Shown here: piece by piece, positions 42,279-50,574 of the stretch | Layout of the letters: the number at the start of each line of letters is the position of its first letter | How positions within the stretch are numbered: the first letter of the stretch is position 1 | NCBI RefSeq assembly: GCF_018390575.1 | Contig: NZ_JAHBCJ010000008.1 | Span: 1-64,000, forward strand | Length of the DNA stretch: 64,000 bases | Source: Bhargavaea massiliensis | GTDB taxonomy: Bacteria > Bacillota > Bacilli > Bacillales_A > Planococcaceae | Reading direction: 5' to 3' | Made by a program: the position numbers and the translations under genes | The notes under the pieces: model-generated | Database searches by the model: none | What the model was told of the DNA's origin: nothing | Seen by the model: only the letters and a program-made list of their open reading frames with translations

Positions 42279-44384
42279 TTATTCTTTCATCCTCAACAGT
42301 CTCAGCGAGTTGGCGACGACGATCAGCGTCGCGCCCATGTCGGCGAAGATGGCGAGCCAGAGCGTGAGCCATCCCGGGACCACGAGCAGCAGTGCGGCGA
42401 TCTTGACCAAAATGGCAAACGAGATGTTCTGCTTGATGATCGCCAGCGTTTTTCTGCTTAGTGCAATCGTGTACGGCAGTTTTTCAAGGTCATCGGCCAT
42501 CAGGGCGACGTCGGCTGTTTCGAGTGCGGCGTCCGTTCCGGCGCCGCCCATGGCTATTCCGACCGTAGCGGCGGCCAATGCCGGGGCATCATTGACGCCG
42601 TCACCGACCATGGCGACATTGCCGTTTTGGCCGCGGAGAGTTCTGATGTAATCCAACTTATCTTCAGGCAGCAGTTCGGCCCTCGTTTCACTCAGGCCCA
42701 GCTGGCTGCCGATCGCCTGGCCGGTGGCCTCGTTGTCGCCCGTCAGCATGACGGTCTTCTCGATTCCCAAATGATGAAGCTTTTGAATAATGGAGGCACT
42801 GCTCTTCCTCACCTGGTCGGCCACCGCGACCAACCCTTTGATTTCCTGCCCGGTTCCGAGCAGCATGACGGTTTTACCCTGTTTCTGAAGATCCTTTACC
42901 TGCCGGGCCACAGTCTCCGGTACAGAGAGGAGCTCATCAAACAGAATCGGGCTTCCGATGTAGTAGACGTCGTTCCCAACCGACGCTTTTGCGCCTTTGC
43001 CGGTGATCGACTGAAAATCGGCCGCCTGGACGGCTTCTGCCCCGGCTTCCTCCGCTTTGCGGACAATCGCTGAAGCGAGCGGGTGCTGGGAGTAGGATTC
43101 GATCGCCCTTGAAACAGCCAGAATTTCACCGGTGTCCATGCCAGACAAACTCACCACGTCTGTAACGACCGGCTTGCCTTCCGTGAGCGTTCCGGTCTTG
43201 TCGAAGGCCACCACTTTCAGCTTCCCTGTTTCTTCAAGGTGGATGCCGCCTTTGATGAGGACGCCTTTTCGGGCCGCGTTCCCGATCGCGGTGACGATGG
43301 CGACCGGCGTGGAGATGACGAGTGCGCAAGGGCAGCCCACGACGAGGACCGCGAGCCCGCTGTACACCCACTCAGACCAGGTGGCTCCGAACAGCAGCGG
43401 CGGAACGACGGCCACAAGCAAAGCGACCACCATGATCGCGGGGGTGTAGTACTTGGCGAACTTGTCGACAAACTGCTGGGAAGGCGCGCGTTCAGCCTGC
43501 GCTTCTTCCACCAGGTGGATGATCTTCGCGATCGTCGTGTCTTCCGACCGCTTGGTGACCCGGACTTCCAGTGCACCTTCTTCGTTCAGCGTGCCGGCGA
43601 ACACTTCGTCACCGGCCATTTTATGGACCGGGATCGATTCGCCGGTGATGGCGGCCTGGTTGATGGAAGACTGCCCTTTAATGACTTGGCCGTCCATGGC
43701 GAGCTTCTGACCGGGCTTGATCAGCATGATGTCGCCGATGCGGACTTCTTCCACATCGATTTCCATGACTTCTGTTCCGCGTCTGACCGTGGCCCGGTTA
43801 GGCGCGATATCCATCAGCGCCTTGATCGATTGGCGGGCCTTGTCGATGGAGTACGCTTCAAGCGCTTCACTGACCGCAAAGAGGAACACGACGACCGCTC
43901 CCTCGGCCCACTCGCCGATCAGAGCCGCCCCGATGACCGCGACCGTCATCAGCGTCTTCATGTCGAACTCGAGCTTTGTCAGGTTCTGCAGCCCCACCTT
44001 GAACAGATCGAATCCGCCGATGAGAATCGCCAAACCGAACAGACCGATCGTCACGGGACTCTTTTCTCCCGCCTGGAAGTAGGAGACATACCCCGCGATG
44101 ATGAACACGAGGGAGATCATCGCTGCGACGTTCTCACGCTTTTTCCAGAACGGCTCCGACTTTTCCAGCCGTTCCCGCTCCGGATATACCTTGATCCCGT
44201 CAAATGCGCCCGCCTTCTCGAGCTGCTCGATGGAGGCGTCGCCTTTGACCGTGACCTTCATTGCCCCGAAGTTCAGCTGGACGTCTTCCACCGATTCAAT
44301 CGCACGGATGTTTTTCTCGAACTTGGCGGCGCAGTTTGCGCAGGACAGCCCCTGCAGACGGTAAACATTCCGGTTATCTTCCAT
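42279..44384 (-). CDS. cadA: Heavy-metal-transporting P1B-type ATPase (Cd/Zn type)
   Basis: 701 aa. An N-terminal metal-binding domain carries CANC (Cys15/Cys18). The transmembrane region has the ion-binding CPC (GCPCALVIS), and DKTGT holds the phosphorylated Asp. The SQHPLA His-Pro motif and [10 protein letters not shown] follow. The CPC motif and adjacent CadC-type regulator indicate export of Cd(II), Zn(II) or Pb(II) rather than copper. The 5' end overlaps cadC by 11 bp. Its original terminator was interrupted by E1. Confidence 0.93.
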   Translation of the reverse strand: MEDNRNVYRLQGLSCANCAAKFEKNIRAIESVEDVQLNFGAMKVTVKGDASIEQLEKAGAFDGIKVYPERERLEKSEPFWKKRENVAAMISLVFIIAGYVSYFQAGEKSPVTIGLFGLAILIGGFDLFKVGLQNLTKLEFDMKTLMTVAVIGAALIGEWAEGAVVVFLFAVSEALEAYSIDKARQSIKALMDIAPNRATVRRGTEVMEIDVEEVRIGDIMLIKPGQKLAMDGQVIKGQSSINQAAITGESIPVHKMAGDEVFAGTLNEEGALEVRVTKRSEDTTIAKIIHLVEEAQAERAPSQQFVDKFAKYYTPAIMVVALLVAVVPPLLFGATWSEWVYSGLAVLVVGCPCALVISTPVAIVTAIGNAARKGVLIKGGIHLEETGKLKVVAFDKTGTLTEGKPVVTDVVSLSGMDTGEILAVSRAIESYSQHPLASAIVRKAEEAGAEAVQAADFQSITGKGAKASVGNDVYYIGSPILFDELLSVPETVARQVKDLQKQGKTVMLLGTGQEIKGLVAVADQVRKSSASIIQKLHHLGIEKTVMLTGDNEATGQAIGSQLGLSETRAELLPEDKLDYIRTLRGQNGNVAMVGDGVNDAPALAAATVGIAMGGAGTDAALETADVALMADDLEKLPYTIALSRKTLAIIKQNISFAILVKIAALLLVVPGWLTLWLAIFADMGATLIVVANSLRLLRMKE

Positions 44385-44760
44385 GACGGATCCCTTCCTG
44401 TTCGTGGATCATGGCAATCGCCACAAGCTGCCGGACGTGGTCGTCCTCCAGCGAATAAAACACCATTTTGCCTTCTTTTCGGTATCTGGCTAGCCCCATG
44501 TTCCGGAGCAGCCTCAAGTGATGCGAAGCCGTGGCGGTCGTGGCGCCGATGATCTGGGCCACGTCACACACGCACAGCTCTTTTTCCAATGTGAGCGCGT
44601 AGGCGATCTTGAGCCGGGTGGCATCCGCCAATGCCTTGAAAATCATCTCGACGCCGCTGACCTGGTCGATTTTCGACTGGATGCGGCTGACTTTCTCTTC
44701 ATCGTAACAAACTGTATCGCATGTATCTTTGGAAAGGCTCGTAACCTTTTCGGATGACAT
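44374..44760 (-). CDS. cadC: ArsR-family metal-responsive repressor CadC
   Basis: 128-aa winged-helix repressor. Metal-site cysteines are at the N-terminus (CDTVC, Cys14/Cys18) and in the recognition-helix preamble ELCVCD (about Cys62/Cys64), the pattern of CadC that senses Cd, Pb or Zn. The HTH is [18 protein letters not shown] (key residues SHHL). It is followed by cadA with an 11-bp overlap. Two inverted operator-like sites flank the promoter. Confidence 0.93.
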   Translation of the reverse strand: MSSEKVTSLSKDTCDTVCYDEEKVSRIQSKIDQVSGVEMIFKALADATRLKIAYALTLEKELCVCDVAQIIGATTATASHHLRLLRNMGLARYRKEGKMVFYSLEDDHVRQLVAIAMIHEQEGIRHGR

Positions 44761-44777
44761 GATTTCACCTCATTATG

Positions 44778-44861
44778 ATATTCGTTTGAATGTTTGTTTT
44801 CATTGTATTCAAGCTTTCTCTTGAATGTCAATCGAACACTCAAACGAACATGATAATATTG
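44778..44861 (-). promoter_or_regulatory. cadCA promoter with two inverted operator-like sites
   Basis: On the minus strand, TTGACA (44826-44831), an 18-bp spacer and TACAAT (44802-44807). The sequence TTCGTTTGARTGTTYG occurs at about 44780-44796 and, inverted, at about 44838-44854, so one copy lies on each side of the promoter. These are likely CadC sites. Confidence 0.7.
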
Positions 44862-44972
44862 TGCGCTATAAACTTGTTTTCTTCCCCCCTCCCACGGATT
44901 TCCTGAAACCTCACCGGCCGTTGAACCGTATTAACCGGAAAGACATGCATCCAAACAGGAGGCGATCGGCTC

Positions 44973-45140
44973 ATGCACGGCAAGGAACGGGACGGGCAAA
45001 GATACAAAAGGAAAAAAGACAGAAGCGACATTGCGGAATTTTTTCTCTGGTTCCCTGAACTGCTTGTGTGGCCGTTCAGGATGCTCTGGGGGCTGCTGAC
45101 GTGGATCGGCCGATCGTTCGGCCGGCTGTTTGACTGGTGA
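44973..45140 (+). CDS. Small amphipathic/membrane protein
   Basis: 55 aa starting at ATG 44973 with AGGAGG 10 nt upstream. A highly basic N-terminus (HGKERDGQRYKRKKDRSD) precedes a Trp/Phe/Leu-rich hydrophobic C-terminal half (about 21-54). Not recognised. Its TGA overlaps a GTG of the next small frame (GTGA). Confidence 0.6.
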   Translation: MHGKERDGQRYKRKKDRSDIAEFFLWFPELLVWPFRMLWGLLTWIGRSFGRLFDW

Positions 45141-45313
45141 GGGCAAAATGTATCCATCTGGTCAAGACACTGAACTTTATGACCGGCAATGTCATCAAAC
45201 TGATCGGCATCAGGCCGAACCTCGCAAAAGAGCTGAATCACCATCCCCTCGACCAGTGGGTCCAGTTTAATCATTCATTAAAAGAGGAACTGAGCACGTA
45301 TTTGCTTCAGTGA
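45137..45313 (+). CDS. Small hypothetical protein
   Basis: 58 aa if started at GTG 45137, which overlaps the preceding stop; 44 aa from ATG 45179 otherwise. No ribosome site is clear, so translational coupling is assumed. The stop lies 1 bp before the terminator that E2 interrupts, which supports it being the last gene of a transcript. Not recognised. Confidence 0.4.
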   Translation: MRAKCIHLVKTLNFMTGNVIKLIGIRPNLAKELNHHPLDQWVQFNHSLKEELSTYLLQ

Positions 45314-45420
45314 CAAAAAAGCAGGAGCATCCGTCGGGTAACCCGTTCGGTTGAGTGGTGCAAACAAGCGAATTAGCACCGCAAATAGCAGAGGTTTTAG
45401 CAAGACATGAACATCTTTTT

Positions 45421-45443
45421 AGCACCCAAATGGGTGCTTTTTT
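45421..45443 (+). terminator. E2 left-end terminator
   Basis: AGCACCC-AAAT-GGGTGCT followed by TTTTTT. It is placed 83 bp inside the left end, the same offset as in E1. Confidence 0.85.
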
Positions 45444-45465
45444 ATGGCTTAAAGAAATGCACATA

Positions 45466-45496
45466 AAAATGAGCTGGGAACTCTATCTCCAAGCTC
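45466..45496 (-). terminator. Terminator of E2 cargo genes
   Basis: On the minus strand, GAGCTTGGA / TCCCAGCTC (one mismatch) followed by ATTTTTATG, about 100 bp after the first cargo stop. Confidence 0.65.
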
Positions 45497-45598
45497 ATTG
45501 TAATTTGACGTCCATTTTTACTAAAGCATCCGTTAGTTGAACAAGAAAAAAACGCATATTAAAAAATCGCGCCCGATTGCTGAACTTTAAGTATCACT

Positions 45599-45835
45599 TT
45601 ATCTTTGACGTTTTAATTCTTTATATTCTCCCCATACGAGATAAAGAATACCTACAAGTAGAGATAACACACTAAAAATGTTTAAAGTATATCCTAAATA
45701 GGATAACATCCCATCGAATAATTCTTGACTCCAACTTGAAACCCCTGACCCAAAAATTGCAGCACTTATATATTTTGTTGATATTAAAAAAGCAGATATA
45801 GCAATAAATGCAATTCCAGCACCTCGTTTCCCCAT
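45599..45835 (-). CDS. Small membrane protein carried by E2 (first)
   Basis: 78 aa with ATG at 45835 and GAAGGGGG 8 nt upstream. Two to three hydrophobic segments (about 5-28 and 45-67) and a basic C-terminus EYKELKRQR. It is AT-rich. Not recognised; cargo of the element. Confidence 0.7.
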   Translation of the reverse strand: MGKRGAGIAFIAISAFLISTKYISAAIFGSGVSSWSQELFDGMLSYLGYTLNIFSVLSLLVGILYLVWGEYKELKRQR

Positions 45836-45915
45836 TTCAATTACCCCCTTCCCCTAATTGGTCCGTTTGAAGTGCAACTTATGGAGTAAACGCGCCCGTT
45901 TGTTTATGTATACGC

Positions 45916-46101
45916 TCACCTTTTACTAAGCTTCTCGTACATGTATGGACCAAAATAGATGAGTCCCCAACTCACACCTAGTGCAACTGAAAATGCTGTT
46001 AATATATTCAAATCATCTTTAAAAATAGCATTAATCATAAGGTTTCCGATGAAAAGAACTAAAAAATATAGCAGGAATTTTGAAAATACGGTGCTCCAAA
46101 T
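45916..46101 (-). CDS. Small membrane protein carried by E2 (second)
   Basis: 61 aa with two hydrophobic segments (about 5-25 and 36-52), ending GPYMYEKLSKR. The only start in frame near the strong AGGGGG site is ATT at 46099-46101, a rare start codon. The gene may instead be a remnant. It is topologically like its neighbour. Not recognised. Confidence 0.45.
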   Translation of the reverse strand: MWSTVFSKFLLYFLVLFIGNLMINAIFKDDLNILTAFSVALGVSWGLIYFGPYMYEKLSKR

Positions 46102-46411
46102 GTCTTCCCCCTTTACAACATAATGGTCCGATTGCTGAACACAAGTTAAATAACGTTCTTCGTTAGTTTAAGTGTAAACCTTCACAAACTTGTTCTTCTT
46201 TTAACGTAAATACCAAAACAGCACATTTATCTGATGTTGGCTAGGTGTCCCTACACTATGGTTAATCAACAAAATTAGCAGGGTTTTCAGCAGTCGTTTT
46301 AGCACGATTTTTCGAACGTGCAATAATTTTTGTACGTGCATCAGAACACATGCTAATTAGCGTGTTAAAAGCATTGTCAAAAGGGATAAACCCATACATA
46401 GCAACAAAAAA

Positions 46412-46443
46412 AGACCGCCGAAATCGTTGCTAGTTTGGGGTCT
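46412..46443 (-). terminator. E2 right-end terminator
   Basis: On the minus strand, AGACC..GGTCT encloses a longer imperfect stem, followed by TTTTTTTG. It is oriented against transcription from the HesB-like gene and is the counterpart of 42176-42213 in E1. Confidence 0.7.
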
Positions 46444-46519
46444 AAAACCTTTGTTATTTCTTGTTTTGCACCACTCAACTGAACGGGTTATCCGTCGGGG
46501 ATGCTCCTGTTTTTTCGTT

Positions 46520-46780
46520 TCAGCTCCGCAGGACGATGCCCCGCCCTTCCGCCGTTTCCTCGACGTCCAGCGTGAGAAGGTCCGTGTCGCTCAGCTGTGC
46601 ATCGACCGCCACGCGAATTCCCTTGATTTCCTGCACAACATCGAACTCCTGCGGCTCGTCGAATGTGATGGCGAACTGGGGTCCAAATTCGCCCGTCTCC
46701 ACCGTCAGACGCACCCCTCCCAAGCCGTGCGCCTCGAGAAATGGCTTCAAAAGCTCTTTGGCTTCTTCTGTTATCAACAC
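46520..46780 (-). CDS. HesB/YneR-like protein without cysteines
   Basis: 86 aa with the A-type iron-sulfur carrier fold (ITEEAKELLKPFLE, VRLTVETGEFG, FDVVQEIKGIRVAVD). No cysteine occurs anywhere, so the Cys ligands used by IscA/SufA are absent and cluster carriage in the usual way is excluded. This resembles Bacillus HesB-like proteins of unknown role. Its terminator is interrupted by E2. Confidence 0.8.
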   Translation of the reverse strand: MLITEEAKELLKPFLEAHGLGGVRLTVETGEFGPQFAITFDEPQEFDVVQEIKGIRVAVDAQLSDTDLLTLDVEETAEGRGIVLRS

Positions 46781-46845
46781 GTGCTTCCGCTCCTCCGGTC
46801 AATCATTTATCCTCCCGAGTATACCACCGCCTGGACGGATGCCGC

Positions 46846-47031
46846 TCAATCTCCGCTCCGCTTTTTCCAGTCGTAGGGCTCTTTCGCCCAATCCCATAAA
46901 AGGTTAAACAGACCGCCCAGGGTACTCACAGCGGTCACCATCCCCCAGTCGACTTCCCTTTTAAAAATAAACTGCCACAGCGTCAGACCGGCGAAGAGGA
47001 AGAGGCCGTAGCCCAAGCTATTTTTCAGCAT
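46846..47031 (-). CDS. Small membrane protein
   Basis: 61 aa with two hydrophobic helices (about 5-23 and 29-46) and a charged tail WAKEPYDWKKRSGD. GAGGA lies upstream. It is directly downstream (13 bp) of the methyltransferase gene and likely co-transcribed. Not recognised. Confidence 0.65.
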   Translation of the reverse strand: MLKNSLGYGLFLFAGLTLWQFIFKREVDWGMVTAVSTLGGLFNLLWDWAKEPYDWKKRSGD

Positions 47032-47043
47032 TGTAAATCCTCC

Positions 47044-47829
47044 TCAGACATTTTTGAGCAAGACCACATGAAGTTTATGGTCAATCTCATAGGTCCGGTC
47101 TCCGAACAGATTGGACAGATGGAGCTTCAGGCTGTCCATAATCTGGTCCCGTTCACCCTCTTCCAAATGCAGCATCCAGGAAAGCGTCTTGAGCCGCTCG
47201 CACCAGGTGTCCAACGTGAAAGCCACCGTGTAGTCCTCGTTGTACAATTCTTTCAGGTCGAAGCCGTGCGCCTGCCATTCCGCGAACCACTCCACCGGGA
47301 AACTACTGATGGATTGAGCGGAATCGGCTTTTCTTCCGGCAGGTTTGATCCGGCCGGGAATCGCCTTTTTCAGGTGGCCCATCGTTTCCTGGACGACCGG
47401 GTCGGCACTGACAAATCCGGAGTCCATAATCAGAAGATCCCCGCCAGGCTTCAGAATCCTCTTTGCTTCTTTGAGAACGGTCGGCCCATCGAACCAGTGC
47501 CACGCACGCAAAGCAGTCACGGCATCAAAAAATTGTCCGGGCAGACCGGTATCTTCCGCGTACCGATTTATGTAGTCAATGTTCGCATCGCATTCCGCAT
47601 CTATGAGCTTGGCTTCCCTGATCAGTTCGGCGGACGGCTCGACGCCCGTCACCTTTGCCCCCTGCTCCCGAAGCATCCGCGAAAGGATGCCGGTGCCCGA
47701 TCCGAGGTCTGCGACCGATCGGCCCCGAAAGTTAATCCCCCTCACTTCCAGGCCATCAAACAATTCTTCCGTCAGGTCATTCCTGTAGAGTGCATAGCCC
47801 TTCGCCACTTGCCCGAAGTCAGCTTTCAT
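47044..47829 (-). CDS. Class I SAM-dependent methyltransferase
   Basis: 261 aa from the ATG at 47827-47829 with GGAGG upstream. Motif I VADLGSGTGILSRML lies near residue 40, DAVTALRAWHWF (motif II/III) near 98, and LKPGGDLLIMDSG follows. This matches methyltransferase_11/25-type enzymes. The substrate is unknown. Confidence 0.88.
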   Translation of the reverse strand: MKADFGQVAKGYALYRNDLTEELFDGLEVRGINFRGRSVADLGSGTGILSRMLREQGAKVTGVEPSAELIREAKLIDAECDANIDYINRYAEDTGLPGQFFDAVTALRAWHWFDGPTVLKEAKRILKPGGDLLIMDSGFVSADPVVQETMGHLKKAIPGRIKPAGRKADSAQSISSFPVEWFAEWQAHGFDLKELYNEDYTVAFTLDTWCERLKTLSWMLHLEEGERDQIMDSLKLHLSNLFGDRTYEIDHKLHVVLLKNV

Positions 47830-47859
47830 TGAAAGACCTCCTGCCCTATATGTATTCAA

Positions 47860-48255
47860 TCATTAGTTCCACAAATCAAAATGATGATAAAAAACGTTTG
47901 TTACTGACGACATTTGTCATCTCTTATTCTAAATGGAATAGGAAAATCCTTCAACTTAAGCTATAAACGGGACTTATGGTTCAGCAACCGGCCAGATTAA
48001 TTGTTCAGAAACAGCTTTATGATACAAATGCAAATGGAGCATCCTGCCTTAAATCACGATGCCATTCAACGGTTCCTTTTTGAAGGACCAATTACCACAA
48101 AATCAGACTTTTTCCCGCCGCCTTTGACTGAGTCCTTTCAATTAAACAAGCAGGCAATGTGGAGCAATGCCTGCGTGTATCCAAACCGGAGCTGATTTTC
48201 CGGGTCTTGGTGACCAAGGTCTTCCTGCTGGAGAAAACAATCAGCGCCGCTACGC
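47860..48255. other. Intergenic stretch without a recognised gene
   Basis: About 400 bp upstream of the methyltransferase gene. It holds one hairpin at 48150-48174 (GCAGGCA / TGCCTGC), with a weak T-rich stretch on the minus strand that may terminate the TRIC gene. No other supported feature. Confidence 0.5.
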
Positions 48256-48330
48256 CCACTCACGCTTCACTTGAAAGCACTCACCCTAAATTCCGATGCA
48301 CTCAGCCCCCATTTGAAAGCACTCGCGCCC
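48256..48330. repeat. 21-bp tandem array, GCACTC family
   Basis: Cores SCACTC start at 48256, 48277, 48298 and 48319, exactly 21 bp apart, two of them preceded by TTGAAA. The array abuts the 3' end of the TRIC gene. Confidence 0.75.
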
Positions 48331-48332
48331 CA

Positions 48333-48935
48333 TCACGTCATGGAACTTTTCGGCAAGTGCCACTTATAGTTCACTGACAGCATCCGCAGAATCACGATCG
48401 CCACGAGCAGGCCGCCCGTCATCCAGGCGCCTTCGATCATGCCGAGGCCGATCAGCAGGCCCCCGAGCGCTGCCCAGAGCGCATAGATTTCATCCCGGAA
48501 GATCATCGGTTTCCTTCCTGCGAAGAGATCGCGGATCATCCCTCCGCCTGCCCCGGTCATGGTCGCGGCGACAATGACTCCGGAGAGCGACGCGCCGGAG
48601 TTGACGGCCATGAAGGCGCCCTGGATGGCGAAGGCGGCCAGTCCGATGGCATCGAAAAAGATGCCCCAACGGTTCCAATAGTGGATCCACCATTGATTGG
48701 GAAACAGAAACACCACCAGGATGGCGCTGAAGGCCAGGATAAACAGGTTGCCCTGTGTCCAAATCAGATCAACCGGGATTCCGATCAGCAGATTGCGGAC
48801 CGTCCCTCCACCGAACGCCGTGGTGAACCCCAGGATCATCACGCCGAAGATATCAAAGTCCTCCTCCATCGCGACGAGTGCGCCGCTGATGGCGAAGGCG
48901 AGGGTGCCGATAATATTCAATACATCCCAAGTCAT
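48333..48935 (-). CDS. Trimeric intracellular cation (TRIC/UPF0126) channel protein
   Basis: 200-aa membrane protein with seven helices formed by two three-helix repeats plus one. Each repeat carries the glycine motif GGGTVRNLL (near 43) and GGGMIRDLF (near 130). Prokaryotic TRIC proteins conduct K+. It is monocistronic. Confidence 0.92.
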   Translation of the reverse strand: MTWDVLNIIGTLAFAISGALVAMEEDFDIFGVMILGFTTAFGGGTVRNLLIGIPVDLIWTQGNLFILAFSAILVVFLFPNQWWIHYWNRWGIFFDAIGLAAFAIQGAFMAVNSGASLSGVIVAATMTGAGGGMIRDLFAGRKPMIFRDEIYALWAALGGLLIGLGMIEGAWMTGGLLVAIVILRMLSVNYKWHLPKSSMT

Positions 48936-49259
48936 GTGAGCAGCGCCGTCCTTTCGTTCGAGCCATGCGACCTTTTTGAATCTCCATTATAGATGGACAA
49001 GGGCTCATTCGAAATGAATTCATAAAAAACTCCGCAGAACATCAAATATTTATCAAATATCCCCTTTTTATATGGTTCTTTTAAACGGAAAATATTGTAT
49101 AATCATGTTGAAAAGTGTTCTCCCGTTTTTTGGATTTCAAGCGACTGTTGGACCAATGGCGGGCGGAGCATTTTTTTTTGGCTTCGATAAGAGGCCGGCA
49201 AAAATAAAAGGCGCGCAGACAAACAGATATGAGGTCGCCAGATTATTCAGGGGGGAAAG
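48936..49259 (+). promoter_or_regulatory. Leader of the yknXYZ-like operon
   Basis: A perfect TATAAT at 49098-49103 lies about 155 bp before the start codon, with only a weak -35 (TTCTTT). A direct repeat ATCAAATATTTATCAAATAT lies just upstream of it. No riboswitch fold was recognised in the leader. Confidence 0.4.
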
Positions 49260-50573
49260 ATGAAAAAGAAACTATTGATTTGGACAGGCATCGCCGTTCT
49301 CGCCGTAGGGCTGCTGGGAGCAGCGGCATTTGTCTTCAAGGACCGGCTGTTTGCTTCCGGTGCCTCAGAAGAACATGATGAGCCGGTGATGGTGCAGCCT
49401 GCCGCGACGCAGGAACTGGGTGAGAGCATTCTTGTCACGGGCCAGATCATCCCGAGCGATGAGCAGAAAGTGTTCCATGAGACAGAAAACGGTGAAGTAA
49501 AGGAGTTTCTTGTATCTGAAAACCAGGTGGTCGAAGCGGACACCCCGCTGTTTGCATACGACGACTCGGCTGTGAACAGCGAATACAATAAAGCGGTCCG
49601 CACGCGCGATCTGACGAATAAGCGCCTGGCCATCGCGAACGATGAATTGACGTCAGCGCGAAAACAACTGAAGGATATGAAGAAAAATCCGGATGTCACA
49701 AAAGAAGAGATTGGTGCGGCATCCAAGGAAATCGTCCAGTTGGAAATGGATATCGAGAGTATCAAAGATGAAGTCGGTTCCGCCCAGCAGTCGATCGATG
49801 AACTGGCCATCCAGAAAGAAAAACTGACCGTCAAAAGCAAAATTGCCGGCACTGTCGTGAAGGTCAATAAAAATGTGGAGCCGTCCGAAAACGGATCCGC
49901 CGAACCGGTTGTCCACATTATTTCCAATGGCCCATTTAAGGTGATTGGTACAATGAGCGAGTTTGACACGGTGAAAGTCAAACCCGAACAGCCCGTCGTC
50001 ATCCGCCCCAAGGTCTTTAAAGACCAGACATGGGACGGCAGCATCGAATCGGTCTCCCAGTTTCCTGAAGGCGACCAGAGCGCCATGGATGAATTCGGAG
50101 GAGGCGGCGGCAATGTGACGATGTATCCGTTCACGGTGACGATTGCCGGCGATACGAAAGACTTACGCCAGGGATTCCATGTATCACTCGAAATTAATGT
50201 CTCCGACCTTGAACAGAGCAAACAATTGGCCATCCCCCATATGGCGATGGATATGGATGAGGAAGGCAATGAGTTCGTCTATGTAATCAGCCAGGAAAAC
50301 ATTCTGGAAAAACGCCCGGTGGTGCTCGGCGAGATGAATGACGAGTTTGCAGGCGTTGCGGAAGGACTGGAACCCGGGGATCTGGTCATCACGAACCCAT
50401 ACATCATCGCGGTGAAAAACTTGGAACCCGGCCAGGAAGTTCCGGATTTCGTGACGATGGACGAAGGCATGGAAGAGCCGTCCACAGTGGAAGAATCAGA
50501 AACAGAGCCGGCAGAAGGCGGGGACGCCCCTGAAGAAACGGAGCCGGAAGCTGACGAATCGGAGGAGGCCTAA
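49260..50573 (+). CDS. Membrane-fusion-protein-like adaptor (YknX-like)
   Basis: 437 aa. An N-terminal anchor helix (residues 5-24) is followed by an RND/HlyD adaptor with barrel-sandwich halves, split by a coiled coil (about 110-190, Lys/Glu/Gln-rich). The C-terminal tail after about 390 is extremely acidic (Glu/Pro/Ala-rich). It precedes its ATPase by 1 bp and its permease, as in B. subtilis yknXYZ, which protects against the SdpC toxin. Substrate unknown here. Confidence 0.9.
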   Translation: MKKKLLIWTGIAVLAVGLLGAAAFVFKDRLFASGASEEHDEPVMVQPAATQELGESILVTGQIIPSDEQKVFHETENGEVKEFLVSENQVVEADTPLFAYDDSAVNSEYNKAVRTRDLTNKRLAIANDELTSARKQLKDMKKNPDVTKEEIGAASKEIVQLEMDIESIKDEVGSAQQSIDELAIQKEKLTVKSKIAGTVVKVNKNVEPSENGSAEPVVHIISNGPFKVIGTMSEFDTVKVKPEQPVVIRPKVFKDQTWDGSIESVSQFPEGDQSAMDEFGGGGGNVTMYPFTVTIAGDTKDLRQGFHVSLEINVSDLEQSKQLAIPHMAMDMDEEGNEFVYVISQENILEKRPVVLGEMNDEFAGVAEGLEPGDLVITNPYIIAVKNLEPGQEVPDFVTMDEGMEEPSTVEESETEPAEGGDAPEETEPEADESEEA

Positions 50574-50574
50574 C

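Larger units (their letters stand above)
45573..46140. repeat. 13-bp direct repeats flanking the E2 cargo genes
   Basis: CCGATTGCTGAAC occurs at 45573-45585 and 46128-46140, bracketing the two cargo genes. It may mark a cassette boundary inside E2 or be a chance or older repeat. Confidence 0.5.
45339..46490. mobile_element. Terminator-inserted element E2 (1152 bp, no transposase)
   Basis: Inverted terminal repeats (TAACCCGTTCRGTTGAGTGG plus several more bases) match those of E1. A perfect 9-bp duplication TCCGTCGGG flanks it (45330-45338, 46491-46499). Excision restores CAGGAGCATCC-GTCG-GGATGCTCCTG with A6 and T6 arms, a bidirectional terminator between convergent genes. The insertion is again at the loop. 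The left 100 bp are nearly the same as in E1. It carries two small membrane-protein genes on the minus strand, terminators directed inward at both ends, a 12-bp-periodic TTAGCA array at each end, and no transposase. Confidence 0.9.

Noticed and set aside
41296-46490. Transposase or recombinase inside the two elements
   Set aside because: All six frames were considered. Only short membrane-like or unrecognised frames occur, and nothing resembles a DDE, HUH, serine or tyrosine enzyme.
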